38,806 bases of DNA from a bacterium. Its GTDB lineage: Bacteria > Bacillota_A > Clostridia > Lachnospirales > Lachnospiraceae. Under the pieces are notes generated by a model. The model did no database searches. It had not been told where the DNA came from and worked only from the letters and a program-made list of their open reading frames with translations. A program made the position numbers and the translations under genes. Within the stretch, counting starts at the first letter, position 1. Each line of letters opens with the position of its first letter. Location of the stretch: assembly GCA_004562915.1 (NCBI GenBank), contig SFQZ01000019.1, positions 1 through 38,806 on the forward strand, given 5' to 3'. Positions 1 to 8,400 of this stretch are shown here, in pieces.

Positions 1-1229
1 GTCTACCATGATTTCTCTCAGTTTAGAATCTTTCTTATATTCCCATGCCGGATAATCACCTTCTACCGTATATTCTCCGCCCAGAAATTCTGTAAGATAC
101 TGAATCTTTTCGGATACATATAATTTTGCACTTCCCACGGAACTTCTGACACCACAGGACGCTGCCATTTCTCTCTCATTCAGTTTCAGGATACCGATGT
201 TGTTGGATGTTTCAACCAAACCTTCGATCTCACCACTCATTTTTTCGATTCCATACGGTACATTCATCAGGAAAAAGACAACCTTTTCTTTACTGATCAT
301 GGTAAGTGCCGGGATCGTATTTTTTCCCCGAGATAAAAAAGTCACTTTAATTCCTGTATCTGTTCCGCTGTACTCTTTTCTGAGATCAGCCTGATATGCT
401 TTTACATAGTCTTCCAGAATACCTATATCTTCCGGATCTATTACAAGAAGAGTACGGCTTTTTCTTGTGATCGCATTGTCTTTTGTACCGCCTTCCAGTT
501 CAGCTATTGAAAAAGCTGCTTTCTGTCCAAGTTCATACAGGAAACGTCCCATCAATTTATTCGCATTTGCACGATTTTTATCAATCTCGGCTCCGGAATG
601 TCCGCCTGTCAGACCATCGATCACAACCTCAACAACTTCCCCTTCTGTATCCTGATAGTCTACGGGAATACGACTGATTCCGGATCTGCACAGCTGATCC
701 ACAGATATCCCTCTTCCTCGGAATCCATATTGATCAGATAACTGCCTTTCAGTACCGATGTATCCAATGCTTTTGCACCTAAAAGACCGATTTCTTCATC
801 AGTGGTAATAACGCATTCCAGTGAGGGATGCTTGAGTGAATCATCATCAAGTACTGCCATCATATAAGCAACTGCGATTCCGTCATCTCCACCGAGAGTA
901 GTACCGTCTGCGGTAAGATAATCACCTTCTACCATCAGTTTCAATCCATCTTTTTCAAAATCGTGGTCTGATTCCGGTGTCTTTTCAGCTACCATATCAC
1001 AATGTCCCTGAAGAATCGTTACCGGTGCCTCTTCATATCCCGCTGACGCATCTTTATAGATTACAACATTATTTGATTCATCCTGATAATACTTAAGATT
1101 ACGCTCTTTTGCAAAATTTACAAGATAGTCACTGATCTGTCTGGTATTCCCGGAACCATGAGGAATGCTGCACAGTTTCTCAAAATAATTAAAAACATTT
1201 TCAGGTTTAACTCCTGTTAATACTGCCAT
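1..1229 (-). pseudogene. pepD: Aminoacyl-histidine dipeptidase (PepD, M20), frameshifted and cut by window edge
   Basis: Zinc peptidase of the M20C family, which hydrolyses Xaa-His and other short peptides in the cytoplasm. The first 179 or so codons read cleanly: HCDMV (metal ligands H76, D78), GGDDG (D115), TTDEE (catalytic/metal Glu 145-146) and an NMDSEEEG segment (D169). After WISCA the frame runs into a TAG at 660. The family sequence resumes in another frame (SRIPVDYQ, then GLTGGHSGAEIDKNRANANK) and stays open to base 1, with no further stop. One missing base near 685 explains it: restoring one G turns the junction into SCAGSGISRIPVD. About 80 C-terminal residues would lie outside the window. 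The start at 1229 follows a GGAGG site. This is either a real single-base deletion (pseudogene or phase-variable) or a sequencing/assembly error. The rest of the reading frame is undamaged, which favours a recent event or an error. Confidence 0.9.
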
Positions 1230-1337
1230 ATTTGTCTACCTCCAATCATGTTTCTTATTTTGACATAACTAGAATAAAAAATCAAGGCATATATATTATA
1301 TATAAGTATCATTGATAGCGATCCGGAGGAACTTTCC

Positions 1338-2276
1338 ATGAAACGCCTGATTTTTTTTGCTGCTGTTTTGTCAACCCTCATTTTTCTTCTCAGTTTTCCC
1401 AAACAGGCTTTTATGGCTTCTGCAGAAGGACTTGAACTGTGGTTTTATACTGTACTTCCTTCCCTGCTTCCATTTTTGATTCTTTCCGATTTTTTGATAC
1501 ATACCGAAAAAATACCGGAACTTCTCCGTTTCTTTGCACCATTTTTTCAAAAATGCTTTGGTCTTTCTGTATATGGTTCTTATGCATTTATACTTGGTTT
1601 ATTTTGTGGATATCCAATGGGTGCAAAACTTACCGGCGATCTGCTTCGGGAAAACAAAATAGATATTACCGAAGCCCGATATCTATTGACATTTTCCAAC
1701 AATGCCAGCCCAATCTTTATATCCTCCTATATTTTACTAAACAATCTGAAAATACAAAATACCAGCATGACAACATTTGTCATATTATACTCTTCAACTG
1801 CGATTACCTCTTTTATTTTTCGTATCCGGTACAGACGATTTTCTGTCCATACAACATGCAGGGAAACTCCGGAAGTTACATTAAAATCATCTCTGGGAAG
1901 ATTAATCGATGTGTCTATTATGAACGGTTTCGAAACTATTACTCGTTTGGGCGGTTATATTATACTTTTTTCTATAGGAGCTGCTATGATTCTACAAATC
2001 ACAGGAGAACATTCTGCTCTTGCCATGATTCTGCCTGCTATCGTGGAAATCACCACCGGGATTCATCAGATCGCTGATTCGTCTCTGACATTTCCATTAA
2101 AATATATGCTGATACTTACGTTTACATCTTTCGGAGGAATATCGACCATAGCGCAGACAAAGGGAATGCTTACCGGCACTCCCTTATCAATCTCTGTCTA
2201 TATCATCGGAAAGACAGTCCATGCTGTCTGTACTTTTTTTCTGGTTTTATTATTCTTCATCCTCAAAATCATCTAA
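1338..2276 (+). CDS. ylbJ: Sporulation integral membrane protein YlbJ-like (nucleoside-recognition 'Gate' domain)
   Basis: A 312-residue polytopic membrane protein. It opens with a hydrophobic segment (residues 3-22), followed by FYTVLPSLLPFLILSD and the motif GLFCGYPMGAKLTGDLL, then TFSNNASPIFISSYILL, which are typical of the YlbJ/SpoVM-class Gate proteins. Two further hydrophobic blocks lie at about 205-290. In Bacillus subtilis ylbJ is a mother-cell sporulation gene needed for spore cortex formation and heat resistance; that role is family knowledge, not visible here. It is preceded by GGAGG nine bases before the ATG. The neighbouring coaD and rsmD match the ylb cluster of Bacillus (ylbH-ylbI-ylbJ), supporting the name. 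It is shorter than the Bacillus protein, as is usual in clostridia. Its 3' end overlaps the convergent gene by 27 bp. Confidence 0.85.
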   Translation: MKRLIFFAAVLSTLIFLLSFPKQAFMASAEGLELWFYTVLPSLLPFLILSDFLIHTEKIPELLRFFAPFFQKCFGLSVYGSYAFILGLFCGYPMGAKLTGDLLRENKIDITEARYLLTFSNNASPIFISSYILLNNLKIQNTSMTTFVILYSSTAITSFIFRIRYRRFSVHTTCRETPEVTLKSSLGRLIDVSIMNGFETITRLGGYIILFSIGAAMILQITGEHSALAMILPAIVEITTGIHQIADSSLTFPLKYMLILTFTSFGGISTIAQTKGMLTGTPLSISVYIIGKTVHAVCTFFLVLLFFILKII

Positions 2277-2864
2277 AGAAGAATCTACACTGAAGCTTTC
2301 TGACTCTACAGTCTGTGGTGCTGAATTCTGTGGGTTAAGCTCACTTCTGTTCTTAGCCACAATATCATAACAACTCTGAATAGAAGTGATATAATTTCTG
2401 TAATGTTCACCGGATTCATTGATTGCACTTGACAGAATCTGTTCCATGTTTGCAAGCATATCATCCGTATATGCAATAGCTCCCATACGAATATTGTTTG
2501 CATCGATAGTTGCCTCATCAAGTATCTGCTGCGCCTGTTTGTTGGCATTGGAAATCGTTTCATTTGCCTGTGCATAAGCCTGCTGCATAACTTCATGCTG
2601 GCTTACCATTTCTTTTGTCTTCGCCTGTGCTTCAGCAATCAGACTGTCTGCTTTTGCCTGTGCGTCTGCAAGAATCGCATCTTTATTGCTGATAATCTTC
2701 TGATATCTTTTGATCTCATCCGGTGTTTTCAGACGAAGTTCTCTCAGAAGTTCTTCCAGTTCTTCTTTATTTACAACGATTTTAGTTGTAGATAATGGCT
2801 GATACTTACAGCTTTCTACAAACTCTTCAATTTCTTCAATAATCTGCTCAATTCTGCTGCTCAT
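2250..2864 (-). CDS. Coiled-coil protein, DivIVA/ATPase-subunit-H-like, function unknown
   Basis: A 204-residue soluble, strongly helical protein. Residues about 5-60 are acidic and helical. Residues 60-130 are an Ala/Gln/Glu-rich coiled coil (ADAQAKADSLIAEAQAKTKE, then ANETISNANKQAQQILDEA), and the tail is acidic (SSLDDFEDEE). Such proteins in Lachnospiraceae are often labelled 'ATPase' or 'V-type ATPase subunit H' on coiled-coil similarity alone; I see no nucleotide-binding motif. The ATG at 2864 is chosen over an upstream in-frame one because TAAGGAG lies just before it. It is the last gene of the mgsA-rsmD-coaD operon, 29 bp after coaD. A septum or cell-pole role like DivIVA is possible but only inferred from the coiled coil. 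Its last nine codons overlap ylbJ on the other strand. Confidence 0.75.
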   Translation of the reverse strand: MSSRIEQIIEEIEEFVESCKYQPLSTTKIVVNKEELEELLRELRLKTPDEIKRYQKIISNKDAILADAQAKADSLIAEAQAKTKEMVSQHEVMQQAYAQANETISNANKQAQQILDEATIDANNIRMGAIAYTDDMLANMEQILSSAINESGEHYRNYITSIQSCYDIVAKNRSELNPQNSAPQTVESESFSVDSSLDDFEDEE

Positions 2865-2893
2865 GATTACACTCTCCTTATCATTCTCTTGCA

Positions 2894-3376
2894 TTACTGG
2901 CAAGCCAGCTTTTTATATACTTTTCTTCTTACAAACTCAGGTACAAACTTGGATATGTCACCGCCGAATGCCGCAACTTCTTTTACAGTGGTAGAACTCA
3001 GATACGCATACTCCAGGCTGGTGGTCAAAAACATAGTATCAATATCCGGTGCAAGCACCCTGTTGGTCTGAGCCATCTGAAGTTCATATTCAAAATCGGT
3101 AATTGCCCGAAGTCCTCGAATAATAACCTTTGCATTACATTTTCTGGCAAATTCTACAGATAACCCGCTAAAAGAAACTATTTCCACATTTTTCAAATCT
3201 GCGGTCGCTTCCTCTAATATCTTAACACGTTCTTCAACAGAAAACAACGGACTTTTTGCAGAATTGTGCAAAACGCCGACGATTACTCTGTCAAACAGAT
3301 TTGCTCCTCTGGTAATGACATCCAGATGACCGTTGGTGACAGGGTCAAAAGATCCCGGATAAACTGCTGTTGTCAT
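2894..3376 (-). CDS. coaD: Phosphopantetheine adenylyltransferase
   Basis: Transfers AMP from ATP to 4'-phosphopantetheine, the penultimate step of coenzyme A synthesis. The 160-residue length is normal for bacterial CoaD. It shows the nucleotidyltransferase signature VYPGSFDPVTNGHLDVI at the N-terminus (TxGH motif), IIRGLRAITDFEYELQMA in the middle, and YLSSTTVKEVA near the C-terminus (ISSTxVR-type motif). The start at 3376 follows GGGAGGAG and gives the canonical N-terminus; a longer in-frame extension runs back into rsmD and is not used. The ATG overlaps the rsmD stop by four bases (ATGA), so the two are probably translationally coupled. The rsmD-coaD pairing is widespread in Firmicutes. 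Confidence 0.97.
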   Translation of the reverse strand: MTTAVYPGSFDPVTNGHLDVITRGANLFDRVIVGVLHNSAKSPLFSVEERVKILEEATADLKNVEIVSFSGLSVEFARKCNAKVIIRGLRAITDFEYELQMAQTNRVLAPDIDTMFLTTSLEYAYLSSTTVKEVAAFGGDISKFVPEFVRRKVYKKLACQ

Positions 3377-3933
3377 AATTCTCCTCCCTTTTTCAGAAAC
3401 AGATGCTGATTTGTCTTGTAACGTTTTTCTTTTACAATCTGATATCCCATCGTTTCCACCTGCTCCCACGTGGTATTCAATGATGCCTCCACGATAATCA
3501 AAGTATCTTCGTCAATCAACGAAGTTCCCTGAAGTGCTTCGAGCACATCCAATTCAAGATTTTTTCTGTATGGCGGGTCCATAAAAATACACTGGAAAGG
3601 TTCTCCCCCATCCAGTTTTCTGATGGCTGAAACCGCATCCATGACCATAACCCGTGCCTGTCCGTCTAATCGGGTAAACTTCAGATTATCCCGAATACAC
3701 TCGGCAGCTTTTCTTTGTTGCTCAACAAAGACACAACAATCAGCACCCCGGCTCAAAGCCTCGATGCCAATTGCCCCGCTGCCTGCAAACAAATCAAGAA
3801 ATCTGCAGTCCGCCATATATGGCTGCAGCATATTAAACAAGGTTTCTTTAATCCTGTCTGTAGTCGGCCGGGTATCCATACCTTCAATTGTTTTTAAACG
3901 TAAACTTCTCGCTTTTCCTGCTATTACTCTCAT
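3373..3933 (-). CDS. rsmD: 16S rRNA (guanine966-N2)-methyltransferase RsmD
   Basis: SAM-dependent methyltransferase acting on G966 of 16S rRNA (E. coli numbering). It has 186 residues, the usual size. It begins MRVIAGKARSLRLKT and continues with TRPTTDRIKETLFNML, typical of the family. The SAM-binding motif I is FLDLFAGSGAIGIEALSRGA and the catalytic motif IV is FMDPPYRK. The start at 3933 is fixed by homology; no strong ribosome site precedes it. The mgsA stop lies only ten bases upstream, so it probably relies on translational coupling. It overlaps coaD by four bases. Sits second in a mgsA-rsmD-coaD operon. Confidence 0.96.
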   Translation of the reverse strand: MRVIAGKARSLRLKTIEGMDTRPTTDRIKETLFNMLQPYMADCRFLDLFAGSGAIGIEALSRGADCCVFVEQQRKAAECIRDNLKFTRLDGQARVMVMDAVSAIRKLDGGEPFQCIFMDPPYRKNLELDVLEALQGTSLIDEDTLIIVEASLNTTWEQVETMGYQIVKEKRYKTNQHLFLKKGGEL

Positions 3934-3943
3934 AGTTACTATA

Positions 3944-4339
3944 TTATCTGAACTGTTCTCTCCATTCCAGGTCTCCGCGATCCAGTCCAAGGATCAAAGA
4001 CTCGGCTGTGGCAATATTGGTAGCCACCGGAATATTATACTGATCGCAGCATCCGGCAATCTGATATACATTTGGCTCTTTGGAATTCACCATGTTAGGA
4101 TTATGAAATAAAATCACCATATCCATGGCATTTCTCTCTATCATAGCCATAAACTGCTTATCCCCCCCGACAGATCCTGCTAAGAATTTGTGTACGTGCA
4201 GATTGGTTGCTTCCTCAATCCTGCGGCCGGTAGTACCTGTTGCATAAATCTCATGTTTTGCTAAAATCCCCTTATACGCAATACAAAAGTCTTCAATCAG
4301 ACTTTTTTTACTGTTATGCGCAATAATCCCAATGTTCAT
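3944..4339 (-). CDS. mgsA: Methylglyoxal synthase-like protein with altered active-site residues
   Basis: Family reaction: dihydroxyacetone phosphate to methylglyoxal plus phosphate, a glycolytic bypass. The 131-residue protein has the MgsA fold signature: IGIIAHNSKK, YATGTTGRRIEEAT, GSVGGDKQ (D60, equivalent of catalytic Asp71 in E. coli) and YNIPVATNIATAES. However, positions lined up by eye with E. coli active-site residues differ: Asp20 is Asn9, Asp91 is Asn80, His98 is Lys87 and Asp101 is Asn90 (segment FHNPNMVNSKEPN instead of the usual WDPL..PHDPD). It may therefore be a diverged, regulated or inactive paralogue. The start at 4339 follows AGGAGAAGG; an upstream in-frame ATG at 4363 lacks a site. 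It is the first gene of the operon with rsmD and coaD. Confidence 0.85.
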   Translation of the reverse strand: MNIGIIAHNSKKSLIEDFCIAYKGILAKHEIYATGTTGRRIEEATNLHVHKFLAGSVGGDKQFMAMIERNAMDMVILFHNPNMVNSKEPNVYQIAGCCDQYNIPVATNIATAESLILGLDRGDLEWREQFR

Positions 4340-4371
4340 GCTAAAACCGCCTTCTCCTGACATTTTGTTTT

Positions 4372-4400
4372 ATTATAGCAAATTTACAAATCTTCTGCAA
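4372..4400 (-). promoter_or_regulatory. Extended -10 sigma-A promoter for mgsA-rsmD-coaD
   Basis: On the minus strand a perfect TATAAT (4372-4377) is preceded by TGC, giving an extended -10, with a weak TTGCAG -35 seventeen bases upstream (4395-4400). The predicted start near 4365 leaves a leader of about 25 bases before the chosen ATG at 4339, which makes the upstream ATG at 4363 unlikely to be used. Confidence 0.55.
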
Positions 4401-4452
4401 TCTTTTTTGTTAGTTTATACCAAAATATTTCCAATAGATACAGAATCTTCTA

Positions 4453-4481
4453 GATTATTTAAAAAATATTATCACATACTA
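4453..4481 (+). promoter_or_regulatory. Candidate sigma-G/sigma-F promoter for the SASP gene
   Basis: CATACTA at 4475-4481 matches the forespore sigma-G -10 element, with GATTA at 4453-4457 (four of five positions of the GHATR -35) seventeen bases upstream. The distance to the SASP start codon (about 50 bases) is suitable. The consensus is recalled from Bacillus; no sigma-A promoter was seen in the same place. Confidence 0.5.
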
Positions 4482-4532
4482 TCACTGTAACAAAAAGTTA
4501 CAAAACCAAACGACGCAAGGAGGAAATCAATT

Positions 4533-4769
4533 ATGTCTAAGAGTTCTACTAACACATCAGCAGTACCCGAAGCAAAGAGCGCATTAAATCGCTTTAAATT
4601 CGAGATTGCCAATGAACTGGGAGTACCGCTTACAGACGGTTACAACGGTAACCTGACTTCCAAACAGAACGGATCAGTCGGCGGTTATATGGTGAAGAAA
4701 ATGATCGAAGCACAGGAAAGACAGATGTCTTCCGGACAGGGCAGCCAGGGCGGCATGAGCCAGATGTAA
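4533..4769 (+). CDS. Alpha/beta-type small acid-soluble spore protein
   Basis: A DNA-binding spore-core protein that saturates the chromosome in dormant spores and protects it from UV and heat; degraded at germination by the GPR protease. It has 78 residues. Both conserved SASP blocks are present: FKFEIANELGVPL (with the GPR cleavage site after the Glu of KFE-IA) and GYNGNLTSKQNGSVGGYMVK followed by KMIEAQE. The C-terminal tail is Gly/Ser/Gln/Met-rich, as in many clostridial SASPs. A perfect AAGGAGG stands nine bases before the ATG. It is monocistronic, divergent from mgsA, and closed by a strong terminator. It shows directly that the host lineage sporulates. Confidence 0.97.
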   Translation: MSKSSTNTSAVPEAKSALNRFKFEIANELGVPLTDGYNGNLTSKQNGSVGGYMVKKMIEAQERQMSSGQGSQGGMSQM

Positions 4770-4830
4770 ACAATCACATTTTCATCAATTTTTTATCCGG
4801 CACAAAAAATAGCTGAATAAAACAACAAAG

Positions 4831-4882
4831 AAACAGCGTATATGACAGCTTAAGAACAGCTATAGTATACGCTGTTTTTATT
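4831..4882 (+). terminator. Rho-independent terminator of the SASP gene
   Basis: AAACAGCGTATA (4831-4842) pairs perfectly with TATACGCTGTTT (4866-4877); the loop contains a nested ACAGCT/AGCTAT hairpin. It is followed by a T-rich run on the plus strand. Confidence 0.9.
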
Positions 4883-4919
4883 TTAGAAATTCTATAATAG
4901 TGATAATTTAATATCTGTA

Positions 4920-4972
4920 TCATCTACATATGCAAAAGGAGGAAGCCTCCGCTCCCTCCCATATGTAGATGA
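4920..4972. repeat. Perfect 13-bp inverted repeat with nested GGAGG/CCTCC hairpin
   Basis: TCATCTACATATG (4920-4932) is the exact reverse complement of 4960-4972. Inside, AGGAGG and CCTCC (4938-4950) form a second short stem and a further CCTCCC follows. It begins two bases after the DUF6465 stop and probably acts as that gene's transcription end or mRNA-stabilising hairpin, although no U-tract follows on the minus strand. Confidence 0.8.
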
Positions 4973-4973
4973 T

Positions 4974-5324
4974 TTACAGTTCAAAACTTCCGGTCACATC
5001 ATCGTTGATCACATAATATGCAGCATTTTCTTCAGGTTTTACATAAATCTTAACATCTGTCATATCTTTTACTTTATTGCCCAACTCTTTTGTCCAGATT
5101 TCTTTTACTTTTTCTGTCAGATCTTTATCAAGGATTTCTTTTCCTGCAGACTGGAAATAAATTTCCTGAGTTTTTGCCGGTGTTTTCTTTGCTGCCGGTT
5201 TTTTAGCCGGTACTTTTTCCTCAGCTTTTTCTGCTGCCGGTTTTACTGCCTCAGTCTTCACTTCTGCCTTTGTATCAACTGTTGTCTTCTTAGTTGTCTT
5301 TGTAACGGTCCTTTTGGCTGCCAT
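4974..5324 (-). CDS. DUF6465 family protein with Lys/Ala-rich N-terminal tail
   Basis: A 116-residue protein in two parts. Residues 1-52 are a low-complexity, histone-H1-like tail rich in Lys, Ala, Thr and Pro (for example KKPAAKKTPAK). Residues 53-116 form a compact domain (EIYFQSAGKEILDKDL, then KVKDMTDVKIYVKPEENAAY) that matches what I remember as DUF6465, common in Lachnospiraceae and of unknown function. The basic tail suggests nucleic-acid or envelope-polymer binding, but this is inference. There is a strong GAGGAGG site before the ATG. It is monocistronic, with a hairpin right after the stop. A related Lys/Ala-rich tail is fused to GlgB elsewhere in the window. Confidence 0.8.
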   Translation of the reverse strand: MAAKRTVTKTTKKTTVDTKAEVKTEAVKPAAEKAEEKVPAKKPAAKKTPAKTQEIYFQSAGKEILDKDLTEKVKEIWTKELGNKVKDMTDVKIYVKPEENAAYYVINDDVTGSFEL

Positions 5325-5430
5325 AATTAATTCCTCCTCAATTCATGCAGCAATTCAAAAAATCAGCTGCAATTCACAGTCAAATTTGTAGTACCTGTGT
5401 AGTTTACCTTATTTTTTGATTTTTTTCAAG

Positions 5431-8400
5431 TTATTCCACACTTTTCATGGATTCTACCATATCCAGCTTCTTTAATTTGAAATGCATGAACAAATTTACC
5501 AACAAAGAGAAGAGGATTGTCAGGCAAATACTGTAAAAATAACTCATAAATTTTATGTCCCGACCAAACATCATCAGATCGATCTCCGCAGTCAATATGA
5601 CAAATCTGTGCAAAACAATACCAAAACCAATTCCTACTATGATTCCAATTACCGTCAGAATAATATTTTCCCGGAATACATACATAGATACTTCCGACTC
5701 ATAAAATCCCAATACCTTCAAAGTCGCAAGTTCTCTTCTTCGCTCACTGATACTGATATTATTCAGATTATATAAAACAACAAATGCCAGCAATCCTGCT
5801 GCAATTACGATGACATAAATTATGGTATCCATACTTTGTATCATATTGGCAATTTTTTCTTCCATCGTACTCAGCATCGTAACGTTCAAAACACCCTCTT
5901 GTCCGATATAGCGTTTGCTGAATTTCTCTTCGAACTCTTCATCCTTCGATCGGTTTACCGTAAATATTTCCGAATACTCCGGTTCTTCTCCATAAAGTTC
6001 TGTATAAACCTCTGATGTCATATATACGTAATGGAAATAATAATTCTCCGCAATATGCGTAACCTGTACCGCTACTTTTTTTGTTTCACCATCCTTCAGG
6101 TAAATAGTATCCCCCGCCTGTATATCAAGAAGTTTTGATAATTTTTCTGTGATTACAACTCCGCTGTCATCCAGTTCATATTCTTCCTGCGTCACGCGAT
6201 CTTTCAGTCGGACAAATTCTTTAAATTGTTCTTTATCCGGAACTACCACCATATAAGAACTTTTTGACAGGTCGTCAAATTCTACATCCACTGACGATTC
6301 CATAGCTTCCATATATTCCTCTACATCTTTGTCTTCCGAAATCGTCTGCAGAAGATTTTCTCTTTCATCTTCTGTAATTTCACCATCCAGCGTAAGAGTA
6401 GAAGAATAAATCCTTACCTCACCAAATTGTTTCTGAGCAATTGCCATAATTGAATTTTTCAGTCCAAACCCAACCATCAAAAGCCCCATACAACCGCCGA
6501 TACCGAAAACCGTCATAAAGAATCGTTTTTTATAGCGAAACAGATTTCGGGCAGCCGCCTTTTTTGAAAAGCTCATATGATTCCATAAAAGCGAAAAATG
6601 CTCAAGGATAATTCTTTTTCCAGTTTTCGGCGCCTCCGGCCTCATAAGACTGGCAGGTACTTCCCGAAGCTCATGAAAACAGGATAGCCCTGCAGCAAAA
6701 ACAGTTATTCCGATTGCCAATAGTGAAGATGACAAAGAATAACCTATGTAAACAGGCGCCTGAACCACTGGCAAATTATTATACAGAATTTTATAAGCCT
6801 GAATAATAATTACCGGAAGCGTCTTTTGTCCTGCAAAGATACCGATGATACTTCCTATCGAACTTGCCAGAAGCGCATAGGCCAGATATTTTCCTGCGAT
6901 TGCTCCTTTCCCGTATCCCAGAGCTTTCAGCATACCAATCTGTGTTCTGTTTTCTTCCACCATTCGGGTCATGGTAGTAAGACAAATTAAAGCTGCCACC
7001 AGGAAGAATATCGCCGGAAATACATTGCCGATTGCTTCAATCCTTTCGGAATCCTGTTCATATTCCACATAAGTCTGGAGAGAATTTCTTCCCAGAATAT
7101 ACCATGTTGGCACTTCCAGCTCTTCCAGCTCTTTCTGTGCATCTGCGATCTTCTCTTCACCATCCTTGATTTCTTCTTCAGCTTTTTTAGATTCTTCCTC
7201 AAATTCTTTTTCCGCATCCTGAAGCTCTGTTTCTTTTTCACTGAGCGTTGCCTTCGCTTCTTCCAGGGCTATCTCACCCTCACGGATCGTATCCGCAGCC
7301 TCTTCCAGCTTTTTTTCACCTTCTGCAATCTGATTTTCCTTTGAGTTTAGCGATTTCTCCGCCTGCAAAAGCTGCTGCCTTCCATCATTTAGCTGAGACT
7401 GTCCGGAAGCGACTTGAGCTTTTGCCTGTTCTATCTGACTTTTACCGGCAGCAATCTGCGCTTTTGATTGTTCTAATTCCCGCTTGGCTGCATTCAATTC
7501 CTGTTCTTTTTGCGAAATCTCTTCTCTGCCTTGCTGCACCTGAAGAATTCCATTTTCAAACTCCCGGATTCCTTCCTCCGCTGCTGCAATTGCCGTTTCC
7601 AGTTGATTCTTTTGTTCGAGAAGAGCTTCTATGGATGCGATCTGCGTGTTCAGTTCCTGAATCTGTGCCTGTAGTACTTCCCACTGTGACTGTAAGTCAC
7701 CTTCATCAGGATTTTCACTTTCTTCTGTATCTGTATTTTCTCCCGAGTCTTCAATTGCCTTTTCCAGAAGTTCCAACTGCTGTTCCAACTCGGTCAGAGT
7801 GTTTTTCAATACCGGCAGCTGAGCTTCCAATTCATCAACACTTGGTGACATCTGATTGATTATTTCAAGCTGTGCTTGTAAAACAGGCAGTATCTCTTTT
7901 GCTGCTTCCACTTCTTCCTGCTTTTCAGACAGAACAGCTTCCGCCGCATCAAGCTGTGCTTTTGCTTGATTTAGCTGTATTTCTCCTTCCTCCAGCTGTT
8001 TCATTCCTTCAGAAAGCTGTGCTTCCCCCTCGGAAAGTTCTTTTTCCTTTTCTTGCAATTGTAATTTTACAGCCTGCAGTTCCTCTGTTTTTTTATTTAA
8101 TGTCTCTTTCTGACTGCGTAACTCCTGCCAGGCGGCAGCAATCTGTGTCTTTCCATCCTCCAGATTTTTTCGTTCTGTCTGTATCTCGGCTTTCCCCGAT
8201 TCCAGTTCATCTTCTTTTTCAGCTAATTCTTCTTTCCCCTCCTGAAGTTGCTTTCTTCCATCAGTCAGTTCCTTTTCAGCATCAAAAAGTTTCTTTCTTG
8301 CCTCTGCGATCTCTGCCTTTGCCTCGTCAATATCCTCCTGTCCATCAGCCCTTACAGAAGCGTAGCGGATCTCACACTGCTTATCCTCTATTTCCTCAAT

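Noticed and set aside
1439..2077. 212-codon frame overlapping ylbJ in the same direction
   Set aside because: Out-of-frame shadow; the ylbJ frame has the family motifs and the ribosome site.
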